Shown here piece by piece: positions 54,977 to 63,758 of a stretch of DNA of 64,000 nt. Below the pieces are notes generated by a model. The model did no database searches, was not told the DNA's origin, and saw nothing but the letters and a program-made list of their open reading frames with translations. The stretch covers positions 1,364,001 to 1,428,000 of the forward strand of contig NZ_OZ241356.1 in NCBI RefSeq assembly GCF_965200405.1, read 5' to 3'. Source of the stretch: Glacieibacterium sp965200405 (GTDB taxonomy: Bacteria; Pseudomonadota; Alphaproteobacteria; Sphingomonadales; Sphingomonadaceae). The first letter of the stretch is position 1. Every line of letters begins with the position of its first letter. Both the position numbers and the translations under genes were made by a program.

Positions 54977-55141
54977 CTTCCGGTGATACGATGTGTCCGG
55001 CCGCAGAGCAAACGCGCTTTATGCGATTGATCCAATATGGACGATCTTTCCGTCCTTCGCCGATTGAAGCGGGGGGGGGATGGCTCAGAAACGCTCCATC
55101 TGGTTAGTTTGAGTACCGAAAGCGGTATCGTTCGAGACCCT
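54977..55141. other. Gap between the retron RNA and ftsY
   Basis: 165 nt with no open frame. It includes a run of nine G (55071-55079), a small GGACG...CGTCC stem near 55040-55056 and a TACCG/CGGTA stem at 55114-55127. The retron promoter and perhaps the ftsY end signal should be here; I cannot pick a convincing -35/-10 pair. Confidence 0.5.
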
Positions 55142-56062
55142 CTACCCCGCCAGCGCCTTCGCAAACTCCCCCGCGTCGAAGCTGCGCAAATCCTCCATCC
55201 CCTCGCCCACGCCGATCGCATGGATCGGCAGGCCGAACTTTTCCGCCGCCGCGACGAGCACGCCGCCGCGGGCGGTGCCGTCGAGCTTGGTCATGACCAG
55301 GCCGGTGACATGGGCGACGTCGCGGAACACCTCGATCTGGTTGAGCGCATTCTGCCCGGTGGTGGCGTCGAGCACCAGGACGGTGTCGTGCGGCGCGGTC
55401 GCCGACAGCTTGGCGAGGACGCGGCGGATCTTGGCGAGCTCGTCCATCAGGCCGGACTTGTTCTGCAGCCGCCCGGCGGTGTCGATGATCAGCACGTCGG
55501 TGCCCTTGGCGCGCGCCTGTTCGAAGGCGTTGAACGCCAGGCCGGCGCTGTCGCCGCCTGCCGGGCCGGCGACGACGGGGACGCCGGTGCGCTCGCCCCA
55601 TATCTTGAGCTGCTCGGTGGCGGCGGCGCGGAAGGTGTCGCCCGCCGCCAGCATGACGGTATAGTCCTGCTCCATGAAGCGGTGCGCCAGCTTGGCGATG
55701 GTGGTGGTCTTGCCGCTGCCGTTGACGCCGACGACCAGGATCACCTGCGGGCGCGGGAAGGCGGTGACCGCCAGCGGCTTGGCGACGGGGCTGAGGACCG
55801 TGGTGATCTCGGCGGCGACGGCGGCGCGGACCCCGGCCTCGTCGATCGACTTGCCGAAGCGCTCGGTGCGCAGGCGGTCGGTGACGCGCGCGGCGACTCC
55901 GACGCCCAGGTCGGCGGAGATCAGCGCCTCCTCGATACCCTCCAGCATGGGCTCGTCGAGGCGCGCGGTCTGGAACAGGCCGGTCAGGCCGCCGCCGAGC
56001 TTTTCCGACGAGCGGCTGAGGCCGGTGCGCAGCTTGGCGAACCATCCGGTCTTTTCGGTCAT
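55142..56062 (-). CDS. ftsY: FtsY, SRP receptor GTPase
   Basis: 306 residues; docks SRP-ribosome complexes at the membrane. GVNGSGKT (112-119), DTFRAAATEQL, DTAGRLQNKSGLM, LVMTKLDGTARGG and GVGEGMEDLRSFD are canonical. The acidic A-domain is nearly absent: the N domain starts within ~20 residues. It overlaps mtaB by 4 nt (ATGA) and ends the dapF-mtaB-ftsY operon. Confidence 0.96.
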   Translation of the reverse strand: MTEKTGWFAKLRTGLSRSSEKLGGGLTGLFQTARLDEPMLEGIEEALISADLGVGVAARVTDRLRTERFGKSIDEAGVRAAVAAEITTVLSPVAKPLAVTAFPRPQVILVVGVNGSGKTTTIAKLAHRFMEQDYTVMLAAGDTFRAAATEQLKIWGERTGVPVVAGPAGGDSAGLAFNAFEQARAKGTDVLIIDTAGRLQNKSGLMDELAKIRRVLAKLSATAPHDTVLVLDATTGQNALNQIEVFRDVAHVTGLVMTKLDGTARGGVLVAAAEKFGLPIHAIGVGEGMEDLRSFDAGEFAKALAG

Positions 56063-57222
56063 GCGAACTCCAGGATGCCGGCGGCGTGGTGCGTCGCGGT
56101 GGCGGTGACGATGCTGCCCGGCGCGGCGGGCGTGGACAAATGCGCGGGCAGATAGGCTTCGGTGCGGCCGCGCTGGCCGGAGCGCTCGACGAGGATGCGC
56201 TGGGGACGGTTCAGGGCGGCGGTGAGCGCGGCGGCGGTGCGGGCCTCGCCCAAGGCGCGCAGGCGGGCGGCGCGGGTGCGGGCAACGGCGGGCGGCACCT
56301 GCGGCATGCGCGCGGCGGGGGTGCCGGGGCGCGGGCTATAGGCGAAGACGTGGAGCTGGGTCAGGTCGCACTCCTCGACCAGCGCGGCGGTGCGCTCGAA
56401 CATCGCCTCGGTCTCGGTCGGGAAGCCGGTGATGAAGTCGGCGGCGAAGGCGATCTCCGGGCGGCGGGTGCGCAGGGCGGCGCAGAATTCGATGGCCTGG
56501 GCGCGGGAGTGGCGGCGGCGCATGCGCTTGAGGATGAGGTCGTCGCCGGACTGCAGCGACAAATGCAGCTGGGGCATCAGGCGCGGCTGGGTGGCGATGG
56601 CGTCGAGGAGCCGGTCGTCGGCCTCGATGCTGTCGATCGAGCTGATCCGCAGGCGGGGGAGGGCGGTCTCGCGCAGGATGCGCTGGACGAGGCTGCCGAG
56701 GGTGGCGGCGCCGTCGGCATAGCTGGTCAGGTCGACGCCCGTCAGGACGACTTCCTGCGTGCCGGCCTCGCTCAGCGCGGCGATGCGCTCGACGACGGCG
56801 GAGGCGGGCTCGGAGGTCGAGGGACCGCGGGCGCGGGCGATGATGCAGAAGGTGCAGGCGTGGTCGCAGCCGTTCTGGACAGGGACGAAGGCGCGGGTGC
56901 GCGCTGCTCCGGGGAGGAGGGGGGCAGGGGGGGAGTCGCCGTAGCTGCTGGGGAGGAACTTGGCGGCGCGACCGATGACGGCGGCGACCTCGGGCATCGC
57001 GAACTGCTCCGGCTCGACCTCCGCCGCACAGCCGGTGACGACGATCCGCACCCCCGGCCGCGCCCGCGCCGTACGCCGGATCGCCTGCCGCGCCTGTCGC
57101 ACCGATTCGGCCGTGACGGCGCACGTATTGACGATCACCAGCCCCGAGTCTGCGGACAACCCCGCGAGCACCGCCGACTCGGCCAGGTTGAGCCGGCAGC
57201 CGAAGCCAAGCACCTCGCTCAC
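56059..57222 (-). CDS. mtaB: MtaB, tRNA t6A37 methylthiotransferase
   Basis: 387 residues; radical SAM enzyme that makes ms2t6A at tRNA position 37. N-terminal UPF0004 domain with GFGCRLNLAESA and VIVNTCAVTAESV; the radical SAM cluster is CDHACTFC near residue 140; TRAM domain at the C-terminus (LVERSGQRGRTEAY). GTG 57222 overlaps the dapF stop. The cysteine in the UPF0004 domain is consistent with MtaB rather than MiaB or RimO. Confidence 0.93.
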   Translation of the reverse strand: MSEVLGFGCRLNLAESAVLAGLSADSGLVIVNTCAVTAESVRQARQAIRRTARARPGVRIVVTGCAAEVEPEQFAMPEVAAVIGRAAKFLPSSYGDSPPAPLLPGAARTRAFVPVQNGCDHACTFCIIARARGPSTSEPASAVVERIAALSEAGTQEVVLTGVDLTSYADGAATLGSLVQRILRETALPRLRISSIDSIEADDRLLDAIATQPRLMPQLHLSLQSGDDLILKRMRRRHSRAQAIEFCAALRTRRPEIAFAADFITGFPTETEAMFERTAALVEECDLTQLHVFAYSPRPGTPAARMPQVPPAVARTRAARLRALGEARTAAALTAALNRPQRILVERSGQRGRTEAYLPAHLSTPAAPGSIVTATATHHAAGILEFA

Positions 57223-58025
57223 CCGAACAAATCCGGGTCGACCTCACCCGCGAACACCGTAACCGCCGGCCCCGCCAGCAGAACATGCCCATCCGCCCGC
57301 CACTCGACCGTGACATCCCCACCCGGCAGCGTCACGGTCACCTTGCGATCCGCCAACCCCCGCCGCATCGCCGTCAATCCCGCCGCCACCGCCCCCGTCC
57401 CACAGGCCCGGGTCAACCCCGCCCCACGTTCCCATACTCGTAGTCTCAGGTGCCCCCGGTCGATCACCTGAGCCACCCCGACATTCACCCGCTCCGGGAA
57501 CAGCGCGTCATTTTCTATAACCGGGCCAAGGCTCTCCAGCGCCACCGCCTCGACGTCCTCGACCACGAACACGACATGCGGATTACCGACACTGACCGCG
57601 CTCGGCCGGTCCAGCTTGTCCCAGCCGACCGGCATGTCGAGCGTATCCATCGCATAGGCCAGCGGCACCGCATCCCATTCGAATCGCGGCTGCCCCAGGT
57701 CGACGCTCGCCGCCGCGCCCTCGGCTGACGCCTCGATCAGCCCGCCCGCCGTGTCGATGACGTTGTTCCCGCCCAGCAACGCCGCGACGCACCGCGCCCC
57801 GTTGCCGCAGGCCCCGACCTCGCTGCCGTCATGGTTCCAGATCCGCATGAAGGCGTCGGCCCGTTCCGAGGCCTCCAGCACGAACAACTGGTCGCAGCCG
57901 ATGCCGGTGAAGCGGTCGCTCAACCCCCGGACCTGCTGCGCCGTCAGGCTCAGCGGCTCGGCACGCGCGTCGAACACGATGAAGTCGTTGCCGAGGCCGT
58001 GCATCTTGGTGAAAGGGCGTAACAT
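57219..58025 (-). CDS. dapF: DapF, diaminopimelate epimerase
   Basis: 268 residues; converts LL- to meso-diaminopimelate for lysine and peptidoglycan. FTKMHGLGNDFIVFDA, the first catalytic Cys in ACGNGARCVA, and the second in GAGLTRACGTGAVAA are present. First gene of the dapF-mtaB-ftsY unit; ispG is divergent across an 86-nt gap. Confidence 0.97.
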   Translation of the reverse strand: MLRPFTKMHGLGNDFIVFDARAEPLSLTAQQVRGLSDRFTGIGCDQLFVLEASERADAFMRIWNHDGSEVGACGNGARCVAALLGGNNVIDTAGGLIEASAEGAAASVDLGQPRFEWDAVPLAYAMDTLDMPVGWDKLDRPSAVSVGNPHVVFVVEDVEAVALESLGPVIENDALFPERVNVGVAQVIDRGHLRLRVWERGAGLTRACGTGAVAAGLTAMRRGLADRKVTVTLPGGDVTVEWRADGHVLLAGPAVTVFAGEVDPDLFG

Positions 58026-58111
58026 GCTGGCCGCGATGTAGCGCCTCCGCTTGGGGATGACGAGGGCGCGGCGGCAGTCTATATCGCGACCATGTTTTCC
58101 GGAGCCAAGTC

Positions 58112-59248
58112 ATGAGCGTCCGCCCCTGGCGCGATATCACGCGCCGCCAATCGCGCCAGATCATGGTCGGCAAGGTCCCCGTCGGTGGCGGGGCGCCGAT
58201 CGCCGTGCAGACGATGACCAATACGCCGACCGAGGACGCCAAGGCGACGATCGAGCAGATCCGCCAGTGCGAGGAGGTCGGCGTCGACATCATCCGGGTG
58301 TCGTGCCCCGATGTCGCCTCGACCGCGGCGATGAAGCAGATCGTCCGCGCCGTGAAGGTGCCGATCGTCGCCGACATCCATTTCCACTACAAGCGCGCCC
58401 TCGAGGCAGCCGATGCGGGCGTCGCCTGCCTGCGCATCAACCCCGGCAACATCGGCTCGCAGGAGCGGGTCCGCGAGGTCGTTCGCGCCGCCAAGGCCAA
58501 TGGCTGCTCGATGCGCATCGGCGTCAACGCCGGCTCGCTGGAGCGTCACCTGCTGGAGAAATACGGCGAGCCGTGCCCCGAGGCGCTGGTCGAATCGGCG
58601 CTGGAGCATATGAAGATGCTCCAGGACGAGGATTTCCACGAGTTCAAGGTCTCGGTGAAGGCCTCCGACGTGTTCCTCGCGGTCGCCGCCTATAATGGCC
58701 TCGCCGACGTCTGCGACTACCCCCTGCACCTCGGCATCACCGAGGCGGGCGGGCTCATCGGTGGCACGGTCAAGTCGTCGATCGGCCTCGGCATGTTGCT
58801 GTGGGCGGGCATCGGCGACACTATCCGCGTGTCGCTGAGCGCTGACCCGGTCGAGGAGGTCAAGGTCGGCTATCACATCCTGAAGTCGCTCGGCATCCGT
58901 GCCCGCGGCGTCCGGGTGGTGAGCTGCCCGAGCTGCGCGCGCCAGGGCTTCGACGTCGTCAAGACCGTCGAGCGGCTGGAGAACGCACTGGCCCATGTCA
59001 CCACGCCGCTGTCGCTGTCGGTCCTCGGCTGCGTCGTCAACGGCCCCGGCGAGGCGCGCGAGACCGATATCGGCGTCACCGGCGGCGGCGGCGGCAAGCA
59101 CATGGTCTATCTGTCGGGCGTCACCAGCCACCACATCGACGAACCGGCGATGGTCGAGCACATCGTCATGCTGGTCGAGAAGAAGGCCGCCGAGATCGAA
59201 TCGGCGAAGGCGCTGGCCGAAGCGGGATTGCTGGTCGCCGCCGAGTGA
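58112..59248 (+). CDS. ispG: IspG, 4-hydroxy-3-methylbut-2-enyl diphosphate synthase
   Basis: 378 residues; [4Fe-4S] enzyme of the MEP isoprenoid pathway. N-terminal TIM-barrel with GGGAPIAVQTMTNTPTED and RINPGNIG; cluster ligands Cys272 and Cys275 (SCPSCARQ) and Cys307 (LGCVVNGPGE) with the nearby Glu. ATG 58112 follows GGAG at 8 nt. It overlaps the GNAT gene by 4 nt (GTGA). Confidence 0.97.
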   Translation: MSVRPWRDITRRQSRQIMVGKVPVGGGAPIAVQTMTNTPTEDAKATIEQIRQCEEVGVDIIRVSCPDVASTAAMKQIVRAVKVPIVADIHFHYKRALEAADAGVACLRINPGNIGSQERVREVVRAAKANGCSMRIGVNAGSLERHLLEKYGEPCPEALVESALEHMKMLQDEDFHEFKVSVKASDVFLAVAAYNGLADVCDYPLHLGITEAGGLIGGTVKSSIGLGMLLWAGIGDTIRVSLSADPVEEVKVGYHILKSLGIRARGVRVVSCPSCARQGFDVVKTVERLENALAHVTTPLSLSVLGCVVNGPGEARETDIGVTGGGGGKHMVYLSGVTSHHIDEPAMVEHIVMLVEKKAAEIESAKALAEAGLLVAAE

Positions 59249-59727
59249 GCGTCATCGCCATCCGCCCCGCTACTCCCGCCGATGTCGGCACCATCCTGCA
59301 GTTCATCCGCGACCTCGCGGAGTATGAGAAGTCGCCGAACTCGGTCGTCGCCACCGAGGCCAATGTCCATGACGCGATGTTCGGCGAGCGGCCGGTGATC
59401 GAGTCGGTGATCGCCGAGCAGGACGGTAAGCCGGTGGGTTTCGCGCTGTTCTTCCACAATTATTCGACCTGGACCGGGTGGCGCGGGATCTACCTCGAGG
59501 ATCTGTACGTCGCCCCGGAGGCGCGGGGTTCGGGGACGGGCAAGGCGCTGCTCAGCCATGTCGCGAAGCTGGCGATCGAGCGCGGGTGCGCGCGCTTCGA
59601 ATGGGCGGTGCTCGACTGGAACGAGCCGGCGATCGGCTTCTACAAGAAGCTCGGGGCCAAGCCGATGGACGAGTGGACGGTGATGCGGCTGACCGGCGAC
59701 GCGCTGGCCAAGGTCGCGGCGGGGTGA
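59245..59727 (+). CDS. GNAT family N-acetyltransferase
   Basis: 160 residues. Acetyl-CoA motif A is VAPEARGSGTGKALL; LEDLYV and FEWAVLDWNEPAIGFYKKLGA resemble the SSAT (diamine acetyltransferase-like) branch. The substrate is not known; polyamines or thialysine are family options. GTG 59245 overlaps the ispG stop. A large inverted repeat follows. Confidence 0.88.
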   Translation: MSVIAIRPATPADVGTILQFIRDLAEYEKSPNSVVATEANVHDAMFGERPVIESVIAEQDGKPVGFALFFHNYSTWTGWRGIYLEDLYVAPEARGSGTGKALLSHVAKLAIERGCARFEWAVLDWNEPAIGFYKKLGAKPMDEWTVMRLTGDALAKVAAG

Positions 59728-59753
59728 GCTGCGGCGGCGGGCTCGCGCAAGAA

Positions 59754-59868
59754 CCCCCACCCCGGCCCTCCCCACTCTCCGCTTCGCGGGGGTGGAGGGA
59801 GAAGCAAGACTGCTCCCTCCACCCACGAGAGCGAAGCGAACGTAGAGTGGGGAGGGCCGGGGTGGGGG
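59754..59868. repeat. Large nested inverted repeat
   Basis: Perfect 25-nt outer arms (59754-59778 and 59844-59868), 8-nt middle arms (59780-59787 and 59831-59838; CGCTTCGC) and 12-nt inner arms (59790-59801 and 59813-59824). The outer arms carry CCCCACCCCGG-type C-rich boxes like those of the element at 20570. It fills nearly the whole gap between GNAT and SMR genes. Confidence 0.85.
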
Positions 59869-59884
59869 CTCTCGGGCCCAGCAA

Positions 59885-60202
59885 ATGAACGCCTGGCTCG
59901 CCCTGATCCTCGGCGGCCTATTCGAGGTCGGCTTCACCACGTCGCTGCGCTACGTCGACGGCTTCCGGCACTGGCCGTGGGTGCTGGCTTTCCTTGCCTC
60001 CGTCACGCTCAGTATGGGCCTGCTGGAATACGCCTCTCGGTCGATAGCGCTCGGTACTGCCTATGCGGTGTGGGCGGGAATCGGTGCGGCGGGGACGGCG
60101 GCGGTCGGCATATTGGTCTATCACGACCCGGCCAGCCTGCCGCGGCTGCTACTGCTCGTCGGGCTGATCGGCTGCATCGTCGGGTTGAAGCTGCTGCACT
60201 GA
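59885..60202 (+). CDS. Small multidrug resistance (SMR) family transporter
   Basis: 105 residues with four transmembrane helices. The essential membrane Glu14 sits in LILGGLFEVGFTTSLRY, and ALGTAYAVWAGIGAAGTA is the family block in helix 3. The sequence is closest to the SugE/Gdx guanidinium-exporter branch (GFTTSLRY, AVWAGIGAAGT). No guanidine riboswitch is visible upstream, where the inverted repeat lies. A good start ATG at 59885. Confidence 0.88.
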   Translation: MNAWLALILGGLFEVGFTTSLRYVDGFRHWPWVLAFLASVTLSMGLLEYASRSIALGTAYAVWAGIGAAGTAAVGILVYHDPASLPRLLLLVGLIGCIVGLKLLH

Positions 60203-60218
60203 CGCCGTAGAGGCGCGC

Positions 60219-61556
60219 ATGGCAGAAACCAAAGTTCAGCGCGTTCGCGGCACCCAGGACCTGTTCGGTGACGACATCGCGCGCTTCGACCATGTCGTCG
60301 AGACCTTCAACCGCGTCCGCAAACTATATGGCTTTCGCCGCGTCGACGTGCCGATCTTCGAGCACACCAGCGTCTTCGCGCGCTCGCTCGGCGAGACCAC
60401 CGACGTCGTGTCGAAGGAGATGTACTCGTTCGACGACCGTGGCGGCGATTCGCTGACGCTGCGGCCGGAGTTCACCGCCGGCATCGCGCGCGCCTATATT
60501 TCGAACGGCTGGCAGCAGCACGGCGTCCTGAAGCTGGCGGCGCACGGCCCGTTGTTCCGCTACGAGCGCCCGCAAAAGGGCCGCTACCGCCAGTTCCACC
60601 AGCTCGACGCCGAGATCATCGGTGCCGCCGAGCCCGCTGCCGACGTCGAGGTCATCGCGATGGGGGCGCATTTGCTGGCCGAGCTCGGGGTAGCGGACAA
60701 GGTCGTGCTGCAGCTCAACACCCTGGGCGATGCCGAGAGCCGCGGGTCGTGGCGCGAGGCGCTGGTGGCGCATTTCTCCGCGCATGCCGATGCTCTGTCG
60801 GGCGAGAGCCGCGAGCGGTTGGCCAAGAACCCGCTGCGGATTTTGGATTCCAAGGCCGAGTGCGACCGTCCGCTGGTCGACGCAGCGCCGCGCATCGATG
60901 CGCACATGACGGCGGAGGCGGGCGCCTATTTCGAGAAGGTCCAGAAGGGCTTGCAAGCCGCGGGCGTGGCGTTCGTGCGCAACGAGGCGCTGGTGCGGGG
61001 GTTCGACTATTACCGCCACACGGCCTTCGAGTTCGTGACCGAGCATCTCGGCGCGCAGGGCACGGTGATCGGCGGCGGCCGCTATGACGGGCTGATCGGC
61101 GCAATGGGCGGACCTGAGACGCCGGCGATCGGCTGGGCGGGCGGGATCGAGCGGCTGGGGATGCTGGTTGAGGCACCTGGGATCGACCGTCCGTTCTTAA
61201 CCGTCATTCCCGATGATATCGACGACGAGCGTGACGCAATCATGATCACGCAAGCGCTGCGCAGCTCGGGGATTGTTGCTGACCTCGCTTACCGGGGTTC
61301 GACAAAACGCCGTTTCGAACTAGCGATCAAGAATGGCTCGGTAGGCCGCCTGGTGGTTAACCGATCAGCGCCAGACGGTCTTGGTGACCGGGTGGGCCTT
61401 CACGTGAGGATCAACCTTCCCGACAGCTATGATGCAGTGGACAACAGTACGCGTGACGTCATTCTGAAGGCACTCGAATCTAATTACACTGTCGTGCGCT
61501 TTGAGCGCGGCGGGTACGCAGTCGACGCGGTACTTCAGCCGCTGGCAAATTCATGA
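60219..61556 (+). CDS. hisS: HisS, histidyl-tRNA synthetase
   Basis: 445 residues. Catalytic core is intact: RGTQDLFGDD, motif 2 FRYERPQKGRYRQFHQ, the HisA block LVRGFDYYRHTAFEF and motif 3 with GGGRYDGLIGAMGG and GWAGGIERLGML. From about residue 322 (61182 on) to the end, codon use changes sharply (TTA, AAA, CTA, CGA, AGG, AGT) and the anticodon-binding domain lacks the usual VKDL-GEQ-type ending. Histidine specificity should hold through the core; the C-terminal part may have been acquired by recombination. It overlaps prfA by 4 nt. Confidence 0.93.
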   Translation: MAETKVQRVRGTQDLFGDDIARFDHVVETFNRVRKLYGFRRVDVPIFEHTSVFARSLGETTDVVSKEMYSFDDRGGDSLTLRPEFTAGIARAYISNGWQQHGVLKLAAHGPLFRYERPQKGRYRQFHQLDAEIIGAAEPAADVEVIAMGAHLLAELGVADKVVLQLNTLGDAESRGSWREALVAHFSAHADALSGESRERLAKNPLRILDSKAECDRPLVDAAPRIDAHMTAEAGAYFEKVQKGLQAAGVAFVRNEALVRGFDYYRHTAFEFVTEHLGAQGTVIGGGRYDGLIGAMGGPETPAIGWAGGIERLGMLVEAPGIDRPFLTVIPDDIDDERDAIMITQALRSSGIVADLAYRGSTKRRFELAIKNGSVGRLVVNRSAPDGLGDRVGLHVRINLPDSYDAVDNSTRDVILKALESNYTVVRFERGGYAVDAVLQPLANS

Positions 61557-62626
61557 TCTCCATTTCCTCAGAGCGCATCTCCCAGATCGAGCGTCGCCAC
61601 GCCGATCTCGCGGCGCGGATGGGCAATCCCGACCTGCCGTCGGACCAGTTCGTCCAGCTGTCGAAGGACTATGCCGAGCTTACGCCAGTCGCCGAGGCGG
61701 CGGCGGAGGTGCGCAAGCTGCGCGAGGAGCAGGCCGACCTGACCGCGCTGCTCGCCGATCCCGAGATGAAGGAGATGGCGGAGGCGGAGATCGGCGCGAT
61801 CAACGACGCGATCCCGCTGGCTGAGCGCGCGCTGGCGCTGAAGCTGCTGCCGCGCGACGTTGCCGACGATCGGCCGGCGATGCTCGAAATCCGCCCCGGA
61901 ACCGGCGGCGACGAGGCGGCGCTGTTCGCCGGCGACCTGTTCCGCATGTATCAGCGCTACGCCGAATCGCGCGGCTGGCGGGTCGAGGTGATCAGCGCCG
62001 CGACGGGCGAAATGGGCGGCTTCAAGGAGATCATCGCCTCGATCACCGGGCCGCAGGTCTTCGCCCGGCTGAAGTTCGAGGCCGGCGTCCACCGCGTCCA
62101 GCGCGTCCCGGCGACCGAGACGCAGGGGCGCATTCACACCTCCGCCGCGACCGTCGCCGTGCTGCCCGAGGCGGAGGAGGTCGACGTCCATATCGACGAG
62201 GCGCGCGACCTGCGCATCGACGTGTTCCGCTCGTCGGGGCCCGGCGGGCAGAGCGTCAACACCACCGACTCCGCCGTCCGCATCACGCATATCCCGTCCG
62301 GGCTGGTCGTCATCCAGCAGGACGAGAAATCGCAGCACAAGAACAAGGCCAAGGCTTTGAAGGTCTTGCGCGCCCGGCTTTACGAGGCGGAGCGGACCAA
62401 GCTGCACGATGCCCGCGCCGCCGATCGCAAGTCGATGGTAGGGTCGGGCGACCGCTCGGAGCGGATCCGCACCTATAATTACCCGCAGGGGCGGGTGACG
62501 GACCACCGTATCAACCTGACTCTGCACCGCTTGCCGGAGGTGATGGAGGGCAATGGGCTCGACGAGATGGTCTCGGCGCTGATCGCGGAGGACGAGGCGG
62601 CGAGGCTGGCGGACCTGGATGCCTGA
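61553..62626 (+). CDS. prfA: PrfA, peptide chain release factor 1
   Basis: 357 residues; reads UAA and UAG. GGQ catalytic motif at 231-233 in SSGPGGQSVNTTDSAVR and the PxT-type tripeptide PAT in RVPATETQGRIHTSA identify RF1 rather than RF2. ATG 61553 overlaps the hisS stop (ATGA). prmC, which methylates the GGQ Gln, follows after a palindromic repeat. Confidence 0.97.
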   Translation: MISISSERISQIERRHADLAARMGNPDLPSDQFVQLSKDYAELTPVAEAAAEVRKLREEQADLTALLADPEMKEMAEAEIGAINDAIPLAERALALKLLPRDVADDRPAMLEIRPGTGGDEAALFAGDLFRMYQRYAESRGWRVEVISAATGEMGGFKEIIASITGPQVFARLKFEAGVHRVQRVPATETQGRIHTSAATVAVLPEAEEVDVHIDEARDLRIDVFRSSGPGGQSVNTTDSAVRITHIPSGLVVIQQDEKSQHKNKAKALKVLRARLYEAERTKLHDARAADRKSMVGSGDRSERIRTYNYPQGRVTDHRINLTLHRLPEVMEGNGLDEMVSALIAEDEAARLADLDA

Positions 62627-62642
62627 GGGGCTGAATTGAATT

Positions 62643-62750
62643 CCGTCATCCCGGCGCATGCCGGGACCCATTCGCAAGCGTCCGGCGGTGTTGCCGCCAT
62701 CGACGACCACGGGCTTGTGAAATGGGTCCCGGCATACGCCGGGATGACGG
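62643..62750. repeat. GTCATCCCGGC-type inverted repeat
   Basis: 30-nt arms at 62643-62672 and 62721-62750 match at 29 positions and could be extended by about seven with one mismatch. Each arm is also internally palindromic (CCCGGC...GCCGGG). This looks like the widespread alphaproteobacterial repeat with GTCATCCCGGC and GGGACCCAT boxes. It lies between prfA and prmC, reaching 10 nt from the prmC start. Confidence 0.85.
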
Positions 62751-62760
62751 TCGATCGTTG

Positions 62761-63552
62761 ATGACGGTCCTCGAAGCCCTCCGCGTCGCAGCCACCCGGA
62801 TCGGGCGCCTCGATGCGGAAGTCCTGCTCGCCCATTTGCTCGGCACCACCCGCCTCGCCATGCTGATGGCCGGGGACCGCGTCATCGACGGGATCGCCTT
62901 CGACGCGCTGGTCGCCCGCCGCGCTATGGGCGAGCCGGTCGCCTATATCACCGGCAGCCGTGAATTCTGGTCGCTCGACCTGGCGGTGACCCCCGACGTG
63001 CTGATCCCGCGGCCGGACTCCGAGACACTTATCGAAGTCGCGATCGCGCATTTCGGGGCGCGGGCGCCGGCGACGATCCTCGACCTCGGCACCGGCTCGG
63101 GCGCGTTGCTGCTCGCGGCGTTGAGCGTCTGGCCGGAGGCGACGGGGGTTGGGCTCGACATTTCTGAACCGGCTCTGGCGGTAGCGCGGGGTAATGCGGC
63201 GCGGCTGGGCATACCAGCGAGCTTTGCGGTTGGCAGCTGGGGCGGCACCGGCGCGGCGCACGACCTGATATTGTGCAATCCGCCGTACATAGCCGCCTCG
63301 GTGGAACTGCCGCGCGATGTGGTCGACTGGGAGCCGGCGGGTGCGCTGTTCGCCGGCGCCGACGGCCTCGACGACTATCGCGCGATTGCACCGGCGCTCG
63401 CCGCGCAACTGGCACCCGGCGGCATCGCCTGCATCGAGATCGGCCACGACCAGGGTGAAAGCGCTGCCCTGCTGTTCCGCGCCGCCGGAATGAAGGTCGA
63501 GCTGCACCGCGACCTCGCAGGGTTGCCGCGATGCCTTGGCGTCACCAATTAA
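62761..63552 (+). CDS. prmC: PrmC, release factor N5-glutamine methyltransferase
   Basis: 263 residues; methylates the GGQ Gln of RF1/RF2. Rossmann SAM motif DLGTGSG (108-114) and NPPY (173-176) for the Gln amide, with PDSETL upstream. ATG 62761 is chosen; no good ribosome-binding site is seen because the repeat ends just before it. Functional partner of prfA next door. Confidence 0.96.
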   Translation: MTVLEALRVAATRIGRLDAEVLLAHLLGTTRLAMLMAGDRVIDGIAFDALVARRAMGEPVAYITGSREFWSLDLAVTPDVLIPRPDSETLIEVAIAHFGARAPATILDLGTGSGALLLAALSVWPEATGVGLDISEPALAVARGNAARLGIPASFAVGSWGGTGAAHDLILCNPPYIAASVELPRDVVDWEPAGALFAGADGLDDYRAIAPALAAQLAPGGIACIEIGHDQGESAALLFRAAGMKVELHRDLAGLPRCLGVTN

Positions 63553-63758
63553 TGCTTGGAGGCTGGCGAATTTATCGCTAGGGCTTGGTGCCAAGCAGGG
63601 TGGACCCGCGAAGTCCCTTGCTTGACCGACCTTCCGACGGACGCAGGGCTCGCATTATTTGAATGTGATGCACCGCACACGGAAAACGCCGCAGGTCGGC
63701 ACCCTCAACGCAGACGCCCGAAGCCGATTGCTTTGGGGCGGTCACCGGGGACTTGTGA

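Noticed and set aside
59728..59884. Guanidine riboswitch before the SMR gene
   Set aside because: The gap is filled by the nested inverted repeat; no ACGR-type guanidine aptamer sequence is visible.
60219..61556. hisS as a pseudogene because of its odd C-terminus
   Set aside because: The frame is open to a normal length, all catalytic motifs are intact, and it overlaps prfA in the usual coupled manner.
63601..63700. Promoter with TTGACC at 63622 for the DUF4167 gene
   Set aside because: No -10 at a suitable distance; the nearest T/A-rich hexamer is about 25 nt away.
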